DNA from: Streptomyces lasiicapitis
GTDB taxonomy: Bacteria > Actinomycetota > Actinomycetes > Streptomycetales > Streptomycetaceae
DNA: 64,000 bases
Assembly: GCF_014646335.1 (NCBI RefSeq)
Contig: NZ_BMNG01000006.1
Location: 410,625 to 474,624 of the forward strand
Direction of reading: 5' to 3'
The translations under genes were made by a program, and so were the position numbers. The notes below the pieces were generated by a model, which was given only the letters and a program-made list of their open reading frames with translations, was not told the DNA's origin and did no database searches. Positions 8,759-17,785 of this stretch are shown one piece after another. The number at the start of each line of letters is the position of its first letter. Within the stretch, counting starts at the first letter, position 1.

Positions 8759-9771
8759 TTGTAGACCCCCTGCTCGCCGAGCCGGTGCGCGACCCGGTTG
8801 GCCGTGAAGACGAGCGCCGCGCCGACGACGCCCTTGAAAAGGCCGGCGGCGGCCGCGTAGCCGGTGTCGCCGCCGACGATGCCCTGCCAGAAGACGAAGG
8901 TGTCCAGGACCTCGCCGGCCTCCGGGCCCACCGACTGCCGCTGCAGCAGCATCTGTTCGAAGCCGACGGAGAGGATGTCGCCGAGCCGCATGATCAGCAG
9001 CAGGATGACGATGGGCCGGATGCTGGGCAGCGTGACGTGCCAGAAGCGCCGCCAGGGCCCGGCCCCGTCGATCGCGGCGGCCTCGTAGAGCTGCTCGTTC
9101 ACCTGCATCAGCGCGGCGAGGAAGATGATCGTCCCCCAGCCCGCGTCCTTCCAGATCACTTCGAGGACGACCAGCGGTTTGTACGCGTCCGGGTTGCCGA
9201 TGATGTCGACGGTGTGCAGGCCCGCGTCGCTCAGCGTCGCGTTCAACAGGCCGGTGTCGCCGAGGACTTGCTGGAACAGCGCGACCACCACGACCCACGA
9301 CAGGAAGTGCGGCAGATAGATCACGGACTGTGTGAAGCGGCGCAGCAGGTCCGAGCTGAGGCTGTGCAGGAGAAGGGCGAGGGCGAGCGGCGCGGGGAAG
9401 AAGAACACGAGCTGGAGCAGCGCGATGAACAGCGTGTTCCACGTCGCGTGCCAGAACTCAGGGTCGCCGAACATCCGGCTGAAGTTCTCGGTCCCGACCC
9501 AGGGGCTCGCCCACAGGCCGTCGAAGGGGACGTACTCCTTGAAGGCCACGGCGTTCGCGATGAACGCGCCGTAGTGGAAGACCAGGAAGTACGCGAGGCC
9601 CGGCACCATGAGCAGCACCAGGAGCCGGGTGCGCTGAAACCGTTTCCAGAGGCTGTCGCGCTGCGCTTTGCGGTTGATTGCCCCATTGATGCTCTCTGTG
9701 GGTGGCGTCACCGCCTCGGATTCGGTCCGTTCCTTCGTCACCGCTGACACGGAACCCCCAGTCTTGAGCAC
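8755..9771 (-). CDS. Carbohydrate ABC transporter permease (MalF/LplB-type)
   Basis: 338 residues with six membrane helices and an EAA loop (NEQLYEAAAIDGAGPWRRFW). It is the first gene of the importer operon: permease, permease, binding protein, LacI. A start at 9771 gives MLKTGGSVSAVTKE, and the true start could be slightly later. The hydrophilic N-terminal 45 residues before the first helix are typical of LplB-like subunits. The promoter region upstream contains a candidate LacI operator. Confidence 0.86.
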   Translation of the reverse strand: MLKTGGSVSAVTKERTESEAVTPPTESINGAINRKAQRDSLWKRFQRTRLLVLLMVPGLAYFLVFHYGAFIANAVAFKEYVPFDGLWASPWVGTENFSRMFGDPEFWHATWNTLFIALLQLVFFFPAPLALALLLHSLSSDLLRRFTQSVIYLPHFLSWVVVVALFQQVLGDTGLLNATLSDAGLHTVDIIGNPDAYKPLVVLEVIWKDAGWGTIIFLAALMQVNEQLYEAAAIDGAGPWRRFWHVTLPSIRPIVILLLIMRLGDILSVGFEQMLLQRQSVGPEAGEVLDTFVFWQGIVGGDTGYAAAAGLFKGVVGAALVFTANRVAHRLGEQGVYK

Positions 9772-9808
9772 TGCTGTCGGGACAAGTTCGGGACAAGTGC
9801 CGGGAATC

Positions 9809-9965
9809 TAAAGCGGTTACTGTCGCCGGTCAACCCCCTTCGCAACGCGGCGCTTTGAGGGTTCCCGGCCCATGACTGGTCTGTTTGCCGTTCTGCACCC
9901 GCACTCTCTTGACCGCTGTCCTCGGTACGGCCTAGCCTCCTGCTCGCTTGGGAGTAACCGGTTTC
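9809..9965. promoter_or_regulatory. Divergent promoter region with two LacI-operator-like sites
   Basis: Two similar near-palindromes with the CG centre usual for LacI-family operators: TAAAGCGGTTAC at 9809-9820 and GTAACCGGTTTC at 9954-9965. The first is next to the importer operon, the second just before the dehydrogenase. A third similar sequence (GAAACCGTTTCC, 9636-9647) lies inside the first permease gene. The repressor at 4938-5990 is the obvious candidate, which is inference. Confidence 0.4.
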
Positions 9966-9983
9966 TACGAGGGGTGGCGACGC

Positions 9984-11015
<1,032 letters not shown>

Positions 11016-11053
11016 GGGGGTGAGTGTCAGTGCCTCGTGGTGGACTGGAGGGC

Positions 11054-11482
11054 ATGACTCAGACACTGACTTTGCGGATCGTGGGGCGGGATTTGCCGGG
11101 GGCGGAGTGCGGGGGGTATCGGGACGTGCATGTGGCTGTGCAGCGGGGGGCCGAGCCTGATCGGCCCGTCCGTGCCGACGCGGCCGAGGTGGTCTTCGAG
11201 TTCGAGGTGTCCGTGGTCGCCGCGGCGGATGGCACGCCGGATTTCAAGGGGCCCTATGTGCAGGGCAAGCGGGGGGAGCGGTTCTTCTACCTCACGTGGG
11301 GGGAGCTGCCGCCCGGCGGGGAGTTCGCGATGTTCCGGCGGGCGAAGTTGTGGTTCGCGGATGTGCCGGAGGCGGTGCTGACGGCGGGGGTCGGGGTGGG
11401 TGAGGTGGGGCTCACGGATGAGAAGGGGATGCCGTTGTGCGCGGGGGTGCGGCCGCCGGGGGTTGCGTGGGGGGTGGGGTGA
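11054..11482 (+). CDS. DUF5990 family protein
   Basis: 142 residues, soluble, beginning MTQTLTLRIVGRDLPGAECG. The blocks DVHVAVQRG, FKGPYVQGKRGERFFYL and RRAKLWF fit the DUF5990 family, which has no known function and is common in Streptomyces. It sits 38 bp after the dehydrogenase on the same strand. A terminator-like repeat follows it. Confidence 0.75.
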   Translation: MTQTLTLRIVGRDLPGAECGGYRDVHVAVQRGAEPDRPVRADAAEVVFEFEVSVVAAADGTPDFKGPYVQGKRGERFFYLTWGELPPGGEFAMFRRAKLWFADVPEAVLTAGVGVGEVGLTDEKGMPLCAGVRPPGVAWGVG

Positions 11483-11507
11483 GGGCCCTGCGGGGCTTTC
11501 CCCAATC

Positions 11508-11712
11508 CCGCCCCTTCCCGAAACTGGGGCTCCGCCCCAGACCCCGTATCGCCGCTTCGCGGCTCGTCCTCAAGCGCCGGACGGGCTGGTGGTGCCGGCT
11601 GCGTGCCGTCGTGCTGGTTTGGGCGGGTGGGTGGGAAATAGCCCGTCCGGCGTTTGAGGACGAGGCCGTTCAGGCCGATACGGGGGTCCGGGGGCGGAGC
11701 CCCCGGCAGGGC
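11508..11712. repeat. Long interspersed inverted repeat, copy 2
   Basis: Same family as the copy at 4725: outer arm CCGCCCCTTCCCG, an inner GGGGCTCCGCCCC hairpin, CTCGTCCTCAAGCGCCGG, a loop, then GCCCGTCCGGCGTTTGAGG and outward. It lies between the converging DUF5990 and DUF305 genes. The loop of about 54 bases is almost identical to that of the copy at 49991, 38 kb away. Confidence 0.75.
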
Positions 11713-11723
11713 CCGGCCCGCCC

Positions 11724-12362
11724 CTACGGCTTCGCGCCCCGCGCGCTCAGCAAGTCCGCCATCAGCTTGACCTCGGACTCCTGGGACTCCACCATCCCCT
11801 GGGCGAGGCGCCGTTCCACCGGGACCTCGCAGCGCTCGACGCACCCCTGCGCCATGTGGATCCCGCCCTTGTGGTGGGCGGTCATCAGCTTCAGGTAGAA
11901 GACCTCCGCCTGCTTGCCGTTCAGCTCGCCGAGGCGCTTCATCTGGGCGTTGGTCGCCATGCCGGGCATGAGGGAGCCGTCGCCCGCGGACGGCATGCCG
12001 CTCATGTCCATCCACTCCATGGGCTCGCCGGGCGGCACCTTCGGCAGCTCCCACAGGTCCAGCCAGCCGAGCATCATGCCGCGCTGGTTGGCCTGGGTCT
12101 GTGCGATGTCGTACGCGAGACGGCGGATCTCCGTGTTCTTGGTGCGGTCACGCACGATGTAGGACATCTCGACGGCCTGCTGGTGGTGCACGGCCATGTC
12201 ACGGGCGAAGCCCGCGTCGGCCGACGAACTCGACGGGACCTTCGTGGAGTCCGACGACCCGGACGAGCCCGAGGAGTCGTCCGACGCCACGGCCGCCGTG
12301 ATCCCGCCCGCGGCGAGCACCGCACCCAGCGCCGCCCCGATCAGCCAGTCCTTGCGCCTCAT
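11724..12362 (-). CDS. DUF305 family exported protein
   Basis: 212 residues. An uncleaved-looking membrane anchor (WLIGAALGAVLAAGGITAAVA) is followed by a Ser-rich linker and a DUF305 four-helix domain. The paired motifs are visible: DMAVHHQQAVEM and MTAHHKGGIHMAQGC, with Met-rich stretches (MEWMDMSGMP) between. His and Met placement suggests metal binding; the family is ferritin-like. The start ATG at 12362 is two bases after the stop of the DUF3105 gene, so the pair is one operon. Confidence 0.85.
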   Translation of the reverse strand: MRRKDWLIGAALGAVLAAGGITAAVASDDSSGSSGSSDSTKVPSSSSADAGFARDMAVHHQQAVEMSYIVRDRTKNTEIRRLAYDIAQTQANQRGMMLGWLDLWELPKVPPGEPMEWMDMSGMPSAGDGSLMPGMATNAQMKRLGELNGKQAEVFYLKLMTAHHKGGIHMAQGCVERCEVPVERRLAQGMVESQESEVKLMADLLSARGAKP

Positions 12363-12364
12363 CA

Positions 12365-13039
12365 CTACTGCCCCATGCCGTTGGTGCACGCCGCACCGGG
12401 CTCAGGGGTCTGCTTGCCCTGGACGTACGAGGAGAAGAAGGCGTTGACCTTCGCGTCGTCCGCGCCCTTCACCACCCGCTGGTGGCCCCACGCCGAGAGC
12501 AGGATCGGGTCCTTCTGCTTCTTCACCGGGCTCATCAGCGAATACGGGGTCTTCTTGACCTTCGCTTCCAGCTTCTTCAAGTCGGCGGGCTTCGCCTGGT
12601 CGTTGTACGTCACCCAGACCGCGCCGTGCTCGAGGGAGTGCACGGCGTTCTCGTTCGGGAGTTCCTTGGTGTAGACGTCGCCGTTGCAGTTCATCCACAC
12701 CTGGTTGTGGTTGCCGCCCACCGGCGGGGTCACCGGGTAGTTCACCTTGCCGCCGACGTGGGTGCGGCCCAGCTTCTTGGCGTCCCAGACCCGCTCGCCG
12801 TCACCGGTCGTCGTGAACTTGGCCACCGCCTTCGCGTCGCCCGCCTTGCCGCCGGAGTCCGAGTCGTCGTCGGCCGAGGAAATGAGGAAGAAGCCGCCGA
12901 CGCCGACTGCAGCGACGATGACCGTGCTCAGGGTGATGGTGAGCACGCGATTGCGGCGCTCGCGCGCGGCCTCGGCGCGCTGCATCTCCTGTATCCGGGC
13001 CTTGCGCTCGGCGCTGCTCGTCTTCTTGGCGGAACCCAT
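12365..13039 (-). CDS. DUF3105 family membrane-anchored protein
   Basis: 224 residues. A charged N-terminus is followed by one membrane helix (VLTITLSTVIVAAVGVGGFF), then the extracellular DUF3105 domain. Family hallmarks present: TPPVGGNHNQVW and ENAVHSLEHGAVWVTY, whose His residues may bind metal. The start ATG at 13039 follows an AAGGACA ribosome site. DUF3105 and DUF305 genes are often paired in actinobacteria. Function is unknown. Confidence 0.85.
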   Translation of the reverse strand: MGSAKKTSSAERKARIQEMQRAEAARERRNRVLTITLSTVIVAAVGVGGFFLISSADDDSDSGGKAGDAKAVAKFTTTGDGERVWDAKKLGRTHVGGKVNYPVTPPVGGNHNQVWMNCNGDVYTKELPNENAVHSLEHGAVWVTYNDQAKPADLKKLEAKVKKTPYSLMSPVKKQKDPILLSAWGHQRVVKGADDAKVNAFFSSYVQGKQTPEPGAACTNGMGQ

Positions 13040-13227
13040 GATGTGTCCTTCTGCGGAAAGGGACGGACGTGGAGGGTTGAACATGGGGGCGGTGCGGGTG
13101 CGTTGATCGTAGCCTCCGCGCCTGGGGACGGAGAGGCCCCTCTGTCAAATACAGCATGTGCGGGAGGGCGGGGGCCGTCGCCAATCGGCCGATCTCGGCC
13201 ACGGCGGCCGCCCCGGAGGGCTCGCAT

Positions 13228-13250
13228 AAGTTGAACCTCGGATGCGCATT
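13228..13250. promoter_or_regulatory. Candidate NsrR operator upstream of nsrR
   Basis: This 23-bp sequence matches the hmp operator at 15000-15022 (read on the opposite strand) at 16 of 23 positions, including AAGT at one end and GATGC on the other side of a CTC centre. It ends 16 bases before the nsrR start, so it would support autoregulation. Confidence 0.5.
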
Positions 13251-13266
13251 ACCTAACCTCCCAGGC

Positions 13267-13737
13267 ATGCGGCTCCTGCACTCCACCGACCTCGCGCTGC
13301 GCGTCCTCATGCGCCTCGCCGTCGCGGACGCGGCCGCCGGGGAGAGCGGTGCCGCGCCCACGACCCGCGAGGTCGCCGCCGACATGGCCGTGCAGTACAC
13401 GCACGCCGCGAAGGTCGTGGCCACGCTGCGGCGGCTCGGGCTCGTGGAGGCCCGCCGCGGCAGGGGCGGCGGGCTCTCGCTGACCGGGGCCGGACGCACC
13501 GCCTCCGTCGGGGCGCTCGTACGGCACTTCGAGGGCGACGGGGACGTCGTGGAGTGCGAGGGCGCGACGCCCTGCCCCCTCAATTCCGGGTGCCGGCTGC
13601 GCGGCGCGCTGCGCCACGCCCAGGAGGCGTTCTACGCCTCGCTCGACCCCGTGACCGTCGAGGACATCGTCGCCTCGCCGACCGGACCGCTGCTCATCGG
13701 GCTCGCCCGCCACAGGTCGGGGCCGAACACCTCGTAG
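13267..13737 (+). CDS. nsrR: Nitric-oxide-sensing Rrf2 repressor NsrR
   Basis: 156 residues. The N-terminal winged helix (LHSTDLALRVLMRLAV) is Rrf2-type. Three cysteines, C97, C103 and C109, have the C-x5-C-x5-C spacing of NsrR, which ligates a 4Fe-4S cluster destroyed by NO. It represses flavohaemoglobin genes in Streptomyces. The gene converges on hmp and their 3' ends overlap by 106 bp. The start ATG at 13267 begins at the conserved MRLLHSTDLALR. Confidence 0.88.
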   Translation: MRLLHSTDLALRVLMRLAVADAAAGESGAAPTTREVAADMAVQYTHAAKVVATLRRLGLVEARRGRGGGLSLTGAGRTASVGALVRHFEGDGDVVECEGATPCPLNSGCRLRGALRHAQEAFYASLDPVTVEDIVASPTGPLLIGLARHRSGPNTS

Positions 13738-14951
13738 TGGATGTCGGCCGGCGCCACGCCCTTGGCGATGAGCTGGCCACGTACCGCCTTCATGAACGGC
13801 ACCGGACCGCACAGGTACGCGCGCGTGCCCGGCGCCACCGCGACCCCCGTCAGGTCGACGCGCCCGGTCCGGTCGGCCGGATGTCCCGGCTCCGGGCGCT
13901 CGTACCAGAAGTGCGCGGCGGCGTCCGGGAGTTTGCCGGTGTACGTGACGTGGTCGGCGCGCAGGGGATGGTCGGCGGGGGAGCGGTCGGCGTGGACGAC
14001 GGTGACGGGGGCGGGGTGGCCGGTGCCCGCGAGGTGTTCGAGCATCGCGATCATGGGCGTGACGCCGATGCCTGCGGAGGCGAGCAGCAGGGGCGTGGTG
14101 TCCGCCGCGCCGCCCGTCCGGTCGTCCAGGACGAGGTCGCCGTACGGCGCGGAGAGGCGCAGGCGGTCGCCTTCGCGGATGTGGGCGTGCAGATATGTCG
14201 ACACTTCGCCGTCGGGGGCGTACGCGGCCGATGCGGCCTCGGCCCCAGCGGCCCGAGCCCCCCGCACCCGCTTCACGCTGATCTGCCGAACCCCCACCCC
14301 CGGCGCCCCCGACAAGCTGTACTGCCGTATCTGCCGGGCCCCGTCCTCAAGGCCGACCTGTACGGACACGTACTGACCCGGCCGGAACGCCGGTACGGGC
14401 TCCCGGTCGCCGTCGGCCGGGCGGAGCCGGAACGTGGCGACGTCCGGTGTCTCCTCGACGCGGTCCACCACCTCCCACTCCCGCCAGGCGGCCGCGCCCG
14501 CCGCGATGCCCCGCTCGGCGTAAAGGCGGGCCTCGATCGCGATGAGGGCGTTCGCCATGAGCCAGTACACCTCGTCCCAGGCGGCGGCGACCTCGGGTGT
14601 GACGGCGTCGCCGAGAACCTCCGCGATGGCCGCGAAGAGGTGCTCGCGGACCGTCTCGTACTGGCCGGGGGCCACCCCGAGCGAGGCGTGCTTGTGGGCG
14701 ATGCGGGCCAGCATCGCGTCGGGCCGCTCGTCGGGGTGCTCCACGAGATACGCGGCGAAGGCGGCGACGGACCCGGCGAGGGCCTGCCGCTGGGTGCCCG
14801 CGGCCTGGTTGCCGCGGTTGAAGAGGTCCCGGAGCAGCTCCGGGTGGGCGGCGAAGAGGCGGTCGTAGAAGCGCTCGGCGATGGTGTCGATGGCCCTGCA
14901 GACGGCGGGCAGGGTCGCGCGGACGGTGGCGGCGGACTGCTCGGACAGCAA
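13632..14951 (-). CDS. hmp: Flavohaemoglobin / nitric oxide dioxygenase
   Basis: 439 residues. The globin domain (about 1-140) holds the proximal haem His at position 88 in HKHAS. It is followed by an FAD domain (RQYSLSGAP) and an NAD domain (LLASAGIGVTPM, YLCGPVPFM). The enzyme oxidises NO to nitrate with O2 and NADH. The start is TTG at 14951, after a GGGAGGAG ribosome site, giving MLSEQSAATV; the frame is open to 15338 but that region is not protein-like. The usual C-terminus (YEVFGPDLW) is extended by about 25 Ser/Thr-rich residues that lie over the end of nsrR. Confidence 0.9.
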   Translation of the reverse strand: MLSEQSAATVRATLPAVCRAIDTIAERFYDRLFAAHPELLRDLFNRGNQAAGTQRQALAGSVAAFAAYLVEHPDERPDAMLARIAHKHASLGVAPGQYETVREHLFAAIAEVLGDAVTPEVAAAWDEVYWLMANALIAIEARLYAERGIAAGAAAWREWEVVDRVEETPDVATFRLRPADGDREPVPAFRPGQYVSVQVGLEDGARQIRQYSLSGAPGVGVRQISVKRVRGARAAGAEAASAAYAPDGEVSTYLHAHIREGDRLRLSAPYGDLVLDDRTGGAADTTPLLLASAGIGVTPMIAMLEHLAGTGHPAPVTVVHADRSPADHPLRADHVTYTGKLPDAAAHFWYERPEPGHPADRTGRVDLTGVAVAPGTRAYLCGPVPFMKAVRGQLIAKGVAPADIHYEVFGPDLWRASPMSSGPVGEATMSSTVTGSSEA

Positions 14952-14999
14952 AGTGGCTCCTCCCGGAGGGCCGGCGACCGGGCCGGCCCCGAAGCTTAA

Positions 15000-15022
15000 A
15001 ACTTGCATCTGAGATACCACTT
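15000..15022. promoter_or_regulatory. NsrR operator upstream of hmp
   Basis: The core GCATCTGAGATACC is an interrupted inverted repeat (GCATCT / AGATAC), flanked by AACTT and CACTT. It closely resembles the NsrR sites I recall from the hmpA promoters of S. coelicolor. It ends about 50 bases upstream of the TTG start, the right place to block transcription of hmp. Confidence 0.75.
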
Positions 15023-15192
15023 TAAAACAGCGGGTCGGCGCCGGTGTCACCGAGGTCGGGCGAGCGTGCACTATGGGCAAGGAGCGGCCGCAACGCGCAC
15101 GAAACCGTGTGGTGGGATGCTCATGTGCCGGGGCGACGTCCCGTGGCTCGGGAGCAGCCGGTTCCGACCAGCAAGGATGGGTGGAAGTCGAG

Positions 15193-16554
15193 ATGGACAA
15201 GCAGCAGGAGTTCGTGCTCCGCACTCTGGAGGAGCGCGACATCCGGTTCGTGCGCCTGTGGTTCACGGACGTACTCGGCTTCCTGAAGTCGGTCGCGGTC
15301 GCCCCCGCCGAGCTGGAGCAGGCCTTCGACGAGGGCATCGGCTTCGACGGCTCCGCGATCGAGGGCTTCGCCCGGGTCTACGAGTCCGACATGATCGCCA
15401 AGCCGGACCCGGGCACCTTCCAGGTCCTGCCGTGGCGCGCCGAGGCCCCCGGCACGGCCCGGATGTTCTGCGACATCCTGATGCCCGACGGCTCCCCGTC
15501 CTTCGCGGACCCGCGCTACGTACTGAAGAGGGCGCTCGCCAAGACCTCCGACCTCGGGTTCACCTTCTACACCCACCCCGAGATCGAGTTCTTCCTGCTG
15601 AAGGACAAGCCCCTCGACGGCTCCCGGCCGAGCCCGGCCGACAACTCCGGCTACTTCGACCACACCCCGCAGAACGTCGGCATGGACTTCCGCCGCCAGG
15701 CCATCACGATGCTCGAATCCATGGGAATTTCCGTGGAGTTCAGCCACCACGAGGGCGCCCCGGGGCAGCAGGAGATCGACCTGCGGTACGCGGACGCGCT
15801 CTCCACGGCCGACAACATCATGACGTTCCGCCTGGTCATGAAGCAGGTGGCGTTGGAGCAGGGCGTGCAGGCGACGTTCATGCCGAAGCCGTTCTCCGAG
15901 CACCCCGGCTCCGGCATGCACACGCACCTGTCGCTGTTCGAGGGCGACAGGAACGCCTTCTACGAGTCCGGCTCGGAGTACCAGCTCTCCAAGGTCGGCC
16001 GCTCCTTCATCGCGGGCCTGCTGCGGCACGCCGCCGAGATCTCCGCGGTCACCAACCAGTGGGTGAACTCCTACAAGCGCATCTGGGGCGGCTCCGAGCG
16101 CACCGCGGGCGCGGGCGGCGAGGCCCCCTCGTACATCTGCTGGGGCCACAACAACCGCTCGGCCCTCATCCGCGTGCCCATGTACAAGCCAGGCAAGACC
16201 GGCTCGGCCCGCGTCGAGGTCCGCTCCATCGACTCCGGCGCCAACCCCTACCTGACGTACGCGGTCCTCGTCGCCGCCGGCCTCAAGGGCATCGAGGAGG
16301 GTTACGAACTCCCGCCGGGTGCCGACGACGACGTCTGGGCCCTCTCCGACGCCGAACGCCGCGCGATGGGCATCGAGCCCCTGCCGCAGAACCTCGGCGA
16401 GGCGATTGCCCTCATGGAACGGTCGGAGCTGGTCGCCGAGACGCTCGGCGAGCACGTCTACGACTTCTTCCTGCGCAACAAGAAGCAGGAGTGGGAGGAG
16501 TACAGGTCAGAGGTGACGGCCTTCGAACTCCGGAAGAACTTGCCTGTGCTGTAG
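15193..16554 (+). CDS. glnA2: GSI-like gamma-glutamylpolyamine synthetase GlnA2
   Basis: 453 residues, glutamine-synthetase fold. ATP and metal motifs are visible: GIGFDGSAIEGF, THPEIEFF, GSGMHTHLSL, and NRSALIRVP. It matches S. coelicolor GlnA2 (SCO2241) throughout; that enzyme is reported to glutamylate polyamines rather than ammonium. The segment where GSI-beta has the adenylylated Tyr (LYELAPEE in the glnA gene here) is YELPPGADDDV, with no equivalent LY pair, so GlnE control is unlikely. The usual start is ATG at 15193; a GTG at 15181 with AAGGATGG upstream would add four residues. Confidence 0.9.
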   Translation: MDKQQEFVLRTLEERDIRFVRLWFTDVLGFLKSVAVAPAELEQAFDEGIGFDGSAIEGFARVYESDMIAKPDPGTFQVLPWRAEAPGTARMFCDILMPDGSPSFADPRYVLKRALAKTSDLGFTFYTHPEIEFFLLKDKPLDGSRPSPADNSGYFDHTPQNVGMDFRRQAITMLESMGISVEFSHHEGAPGQQEIDLRYADALSTADNIMTFRLVMKQVALEQGVQATFMPKPFSEHPGSGMHTHLSLFEGDRNAFYESGSEYQLSKVGRSFIAGLLRHAAEISAVTNQWVNSYKRIWGGSERTAGAGGEAPSYICWGHNNRSALIRVPMYKPGKTGSARVEVRSIDSGANPYLTYAVLVAAGLKGIEEGYELPPGADDDVWALSDAERRAMGIEPLPQNLGEAIALMERSELVAETLGEHVYDFFLRNKKQEWEEYRSEVTAFELRKNLPVL

Positions 16555-16562
16555 GCGTGTTG

Positions 16563-16593
16563 GCGGGCGGCGACGGTGAGTGCCGCCGCCCGC
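16563..16593. terminator. Hairpin between glnA2 and the VOC gene
   Basis: A 10-bp perfect stem (GCGGGCGGCG with CGCCGCCCGC) in the short gap between converging genes. It is likely to stop both. Confidence 0.65.
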
Positions 16594-16606
16594 GGCGGGA
16601 CGGGGC

Positions 16607-17044
16607 CTACTCGTCGGCGGGCACGATCGCCTCGCGCAGCGGCGTCTTCGCCCGGATCCGATACTCCTGCACCGCCCAGCCGTTGCCGTCCGGGTCGGTG
16701 AAGTACATGAATGTGGCGCCGTCCTGCTCCGCGTACTGGACCGGCTCGGAGACCTCCAGGCCGCGGGCGGTCAGTTCGGCGTGGGCCTGCTTGATGTCGG
16801 GGACGCAGAGCTGGAGGCCCTGGTAGGAGCCGGGCTGGGGGGTGGGGCCCGGAGTGGTCTCCCAGAGGACGGTGCTGAGCATGATCGAACAGCCCGATCC
16901 GGGTGGTGTGAGCTGGATCAGGCGTACGCCCGGCATGACGTCCCCGTCGAGGTCGACGTGGAAGCCGCACTTGGACTCGTAGAACTCCTTGGACCGGTCG
17001 AGGTCGCTGACGGGGATGCCGATCACTTCGAGTGTGTATTCCAT
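16607..17044 (-). CDS. VOC-superfamily protein (glyoxalase/dioxygenase-like)
   Basis: 145 residues with two beta-alpha-beta-beta-beta halves: VIGIPVSDLDRSKEFYES near the start and FTDPDGNGWAVQEY near the end. The Glu of the last motif is a usual metal ligand of this superfamily. Members include glyoxalase I, extradiol dioxygenases and antibiotic-binding proteins, and the activity cannot be assigned. It converges on glnA2. Confidence 0.82.
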   Translation of the reverse strand: MEYTLEVIGIPVSDLDRSKEFYESKCGFHVDLDGDVMPGVRLIQLTPPGSGCSIMLSTVLWETTPGPTPQPGSYQGLQLCVPDIKQAHAELTARGLEVSEPVQYAEQDGATFMYFTDPDGNGWAVQEYRIRAKTPLREAIVPADE

Positions 17045-17131
17045 GCGACGAGTACAGCAGCGATCGGGTGCCCTGTCCCGGTGAACGGGCGGGCGCCCCG
17101 GCGCGGGCGCCTCAGCCGGAGCGGTGGTGCC

Positions 17132-17665
17132 TCACGCGAAGCGGTAGCGCGTCTGGCTGAACGGCTCGCCCTTGCCGAAGCCGAACGCCGTGCGGGGCGT
17201 CACCGCGAACACGTACGCCTGCCCCGACTCGTGCTGGAAGCAGCCGTCCCGCACCTCGTAGTGGAAGAAGCCGCCGTACTTCTCCTCCCAGGCCGCCGCG
17301 AGCTCCCGCAGCCGGGCGTCGTCCGTGACCCGGACCGCCGTGCCCTCGACGACCACGTCGAGGCCCTTGTCCCAGAGGTTGGTGCCCGTCGTCAGGACCA
17401 CCTCGGGGTTGGCCTCCAGGTTGCGGGCCTTGCGCTCGTCCGGGCCGGTGGAGAAGTACAGGGCATCGCCCTGCCACAGGGCGGACAACGGGGTGACGTG
17501 CGGGCGCCCGTCGGGACGTACCGTCGAGATCCAGCTCAGCCTGGCCGCCGCGAGCGCCTCCCGGGCCTGTGACCAGGGGGTCGCGGCGGCCCCCTCGCTG
17601 CTGTAGCGGGCATCGACATCGGTGGTGCGGGGCTCGCGCGCTCCCGAGGGTTCCTGGCTCGGCAT
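17132..17665 (-). CDS. Pyridoxamine 5'-phosphate oxidase-like flavin-binding protein
   Basis: 177 residues. The split-barrel fold appears as LSWISTVRPDGRPHVTPL and ARNLEANPEVVLTTG, typical of actinobacterial PNPOx-like FMN or F420 proteins. The C-terminal AYVFAVTPRTAFGFGKG is also common in this group. It is probably a flavin- or F420-dependent reductase of unknown substrate. It lies divergent to glnE. Confidence 0.82.
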   Translation of the reverse strand: MPSQEPSGAREPRTTDVDARYSSEGAAATPWSQAREALAAARLSWISTVRPDGRPHVTPLSALWQGDALYFSTGPDERKARNLEANPEVVLTTGTNLWDKGLDVVVEGTAVRVTDDARLRELAAAWEEKYGGFFHYEVRDGCFQHESGQAYVFAVTPRTAFGFGKGEPFSQTRYRFA

Positions 17666-17785
17666 GACGTCGCCTCCTGCTCTCCATGGTCCTGTCCCAG
17701 TGGTGACCCCGCACGCGGGCAGAACTCATCGGCCGGGCCCTGGGTAGGCTCGTGGCCAGGAACGGGCGAGCGAAGGGCGCGGGGA

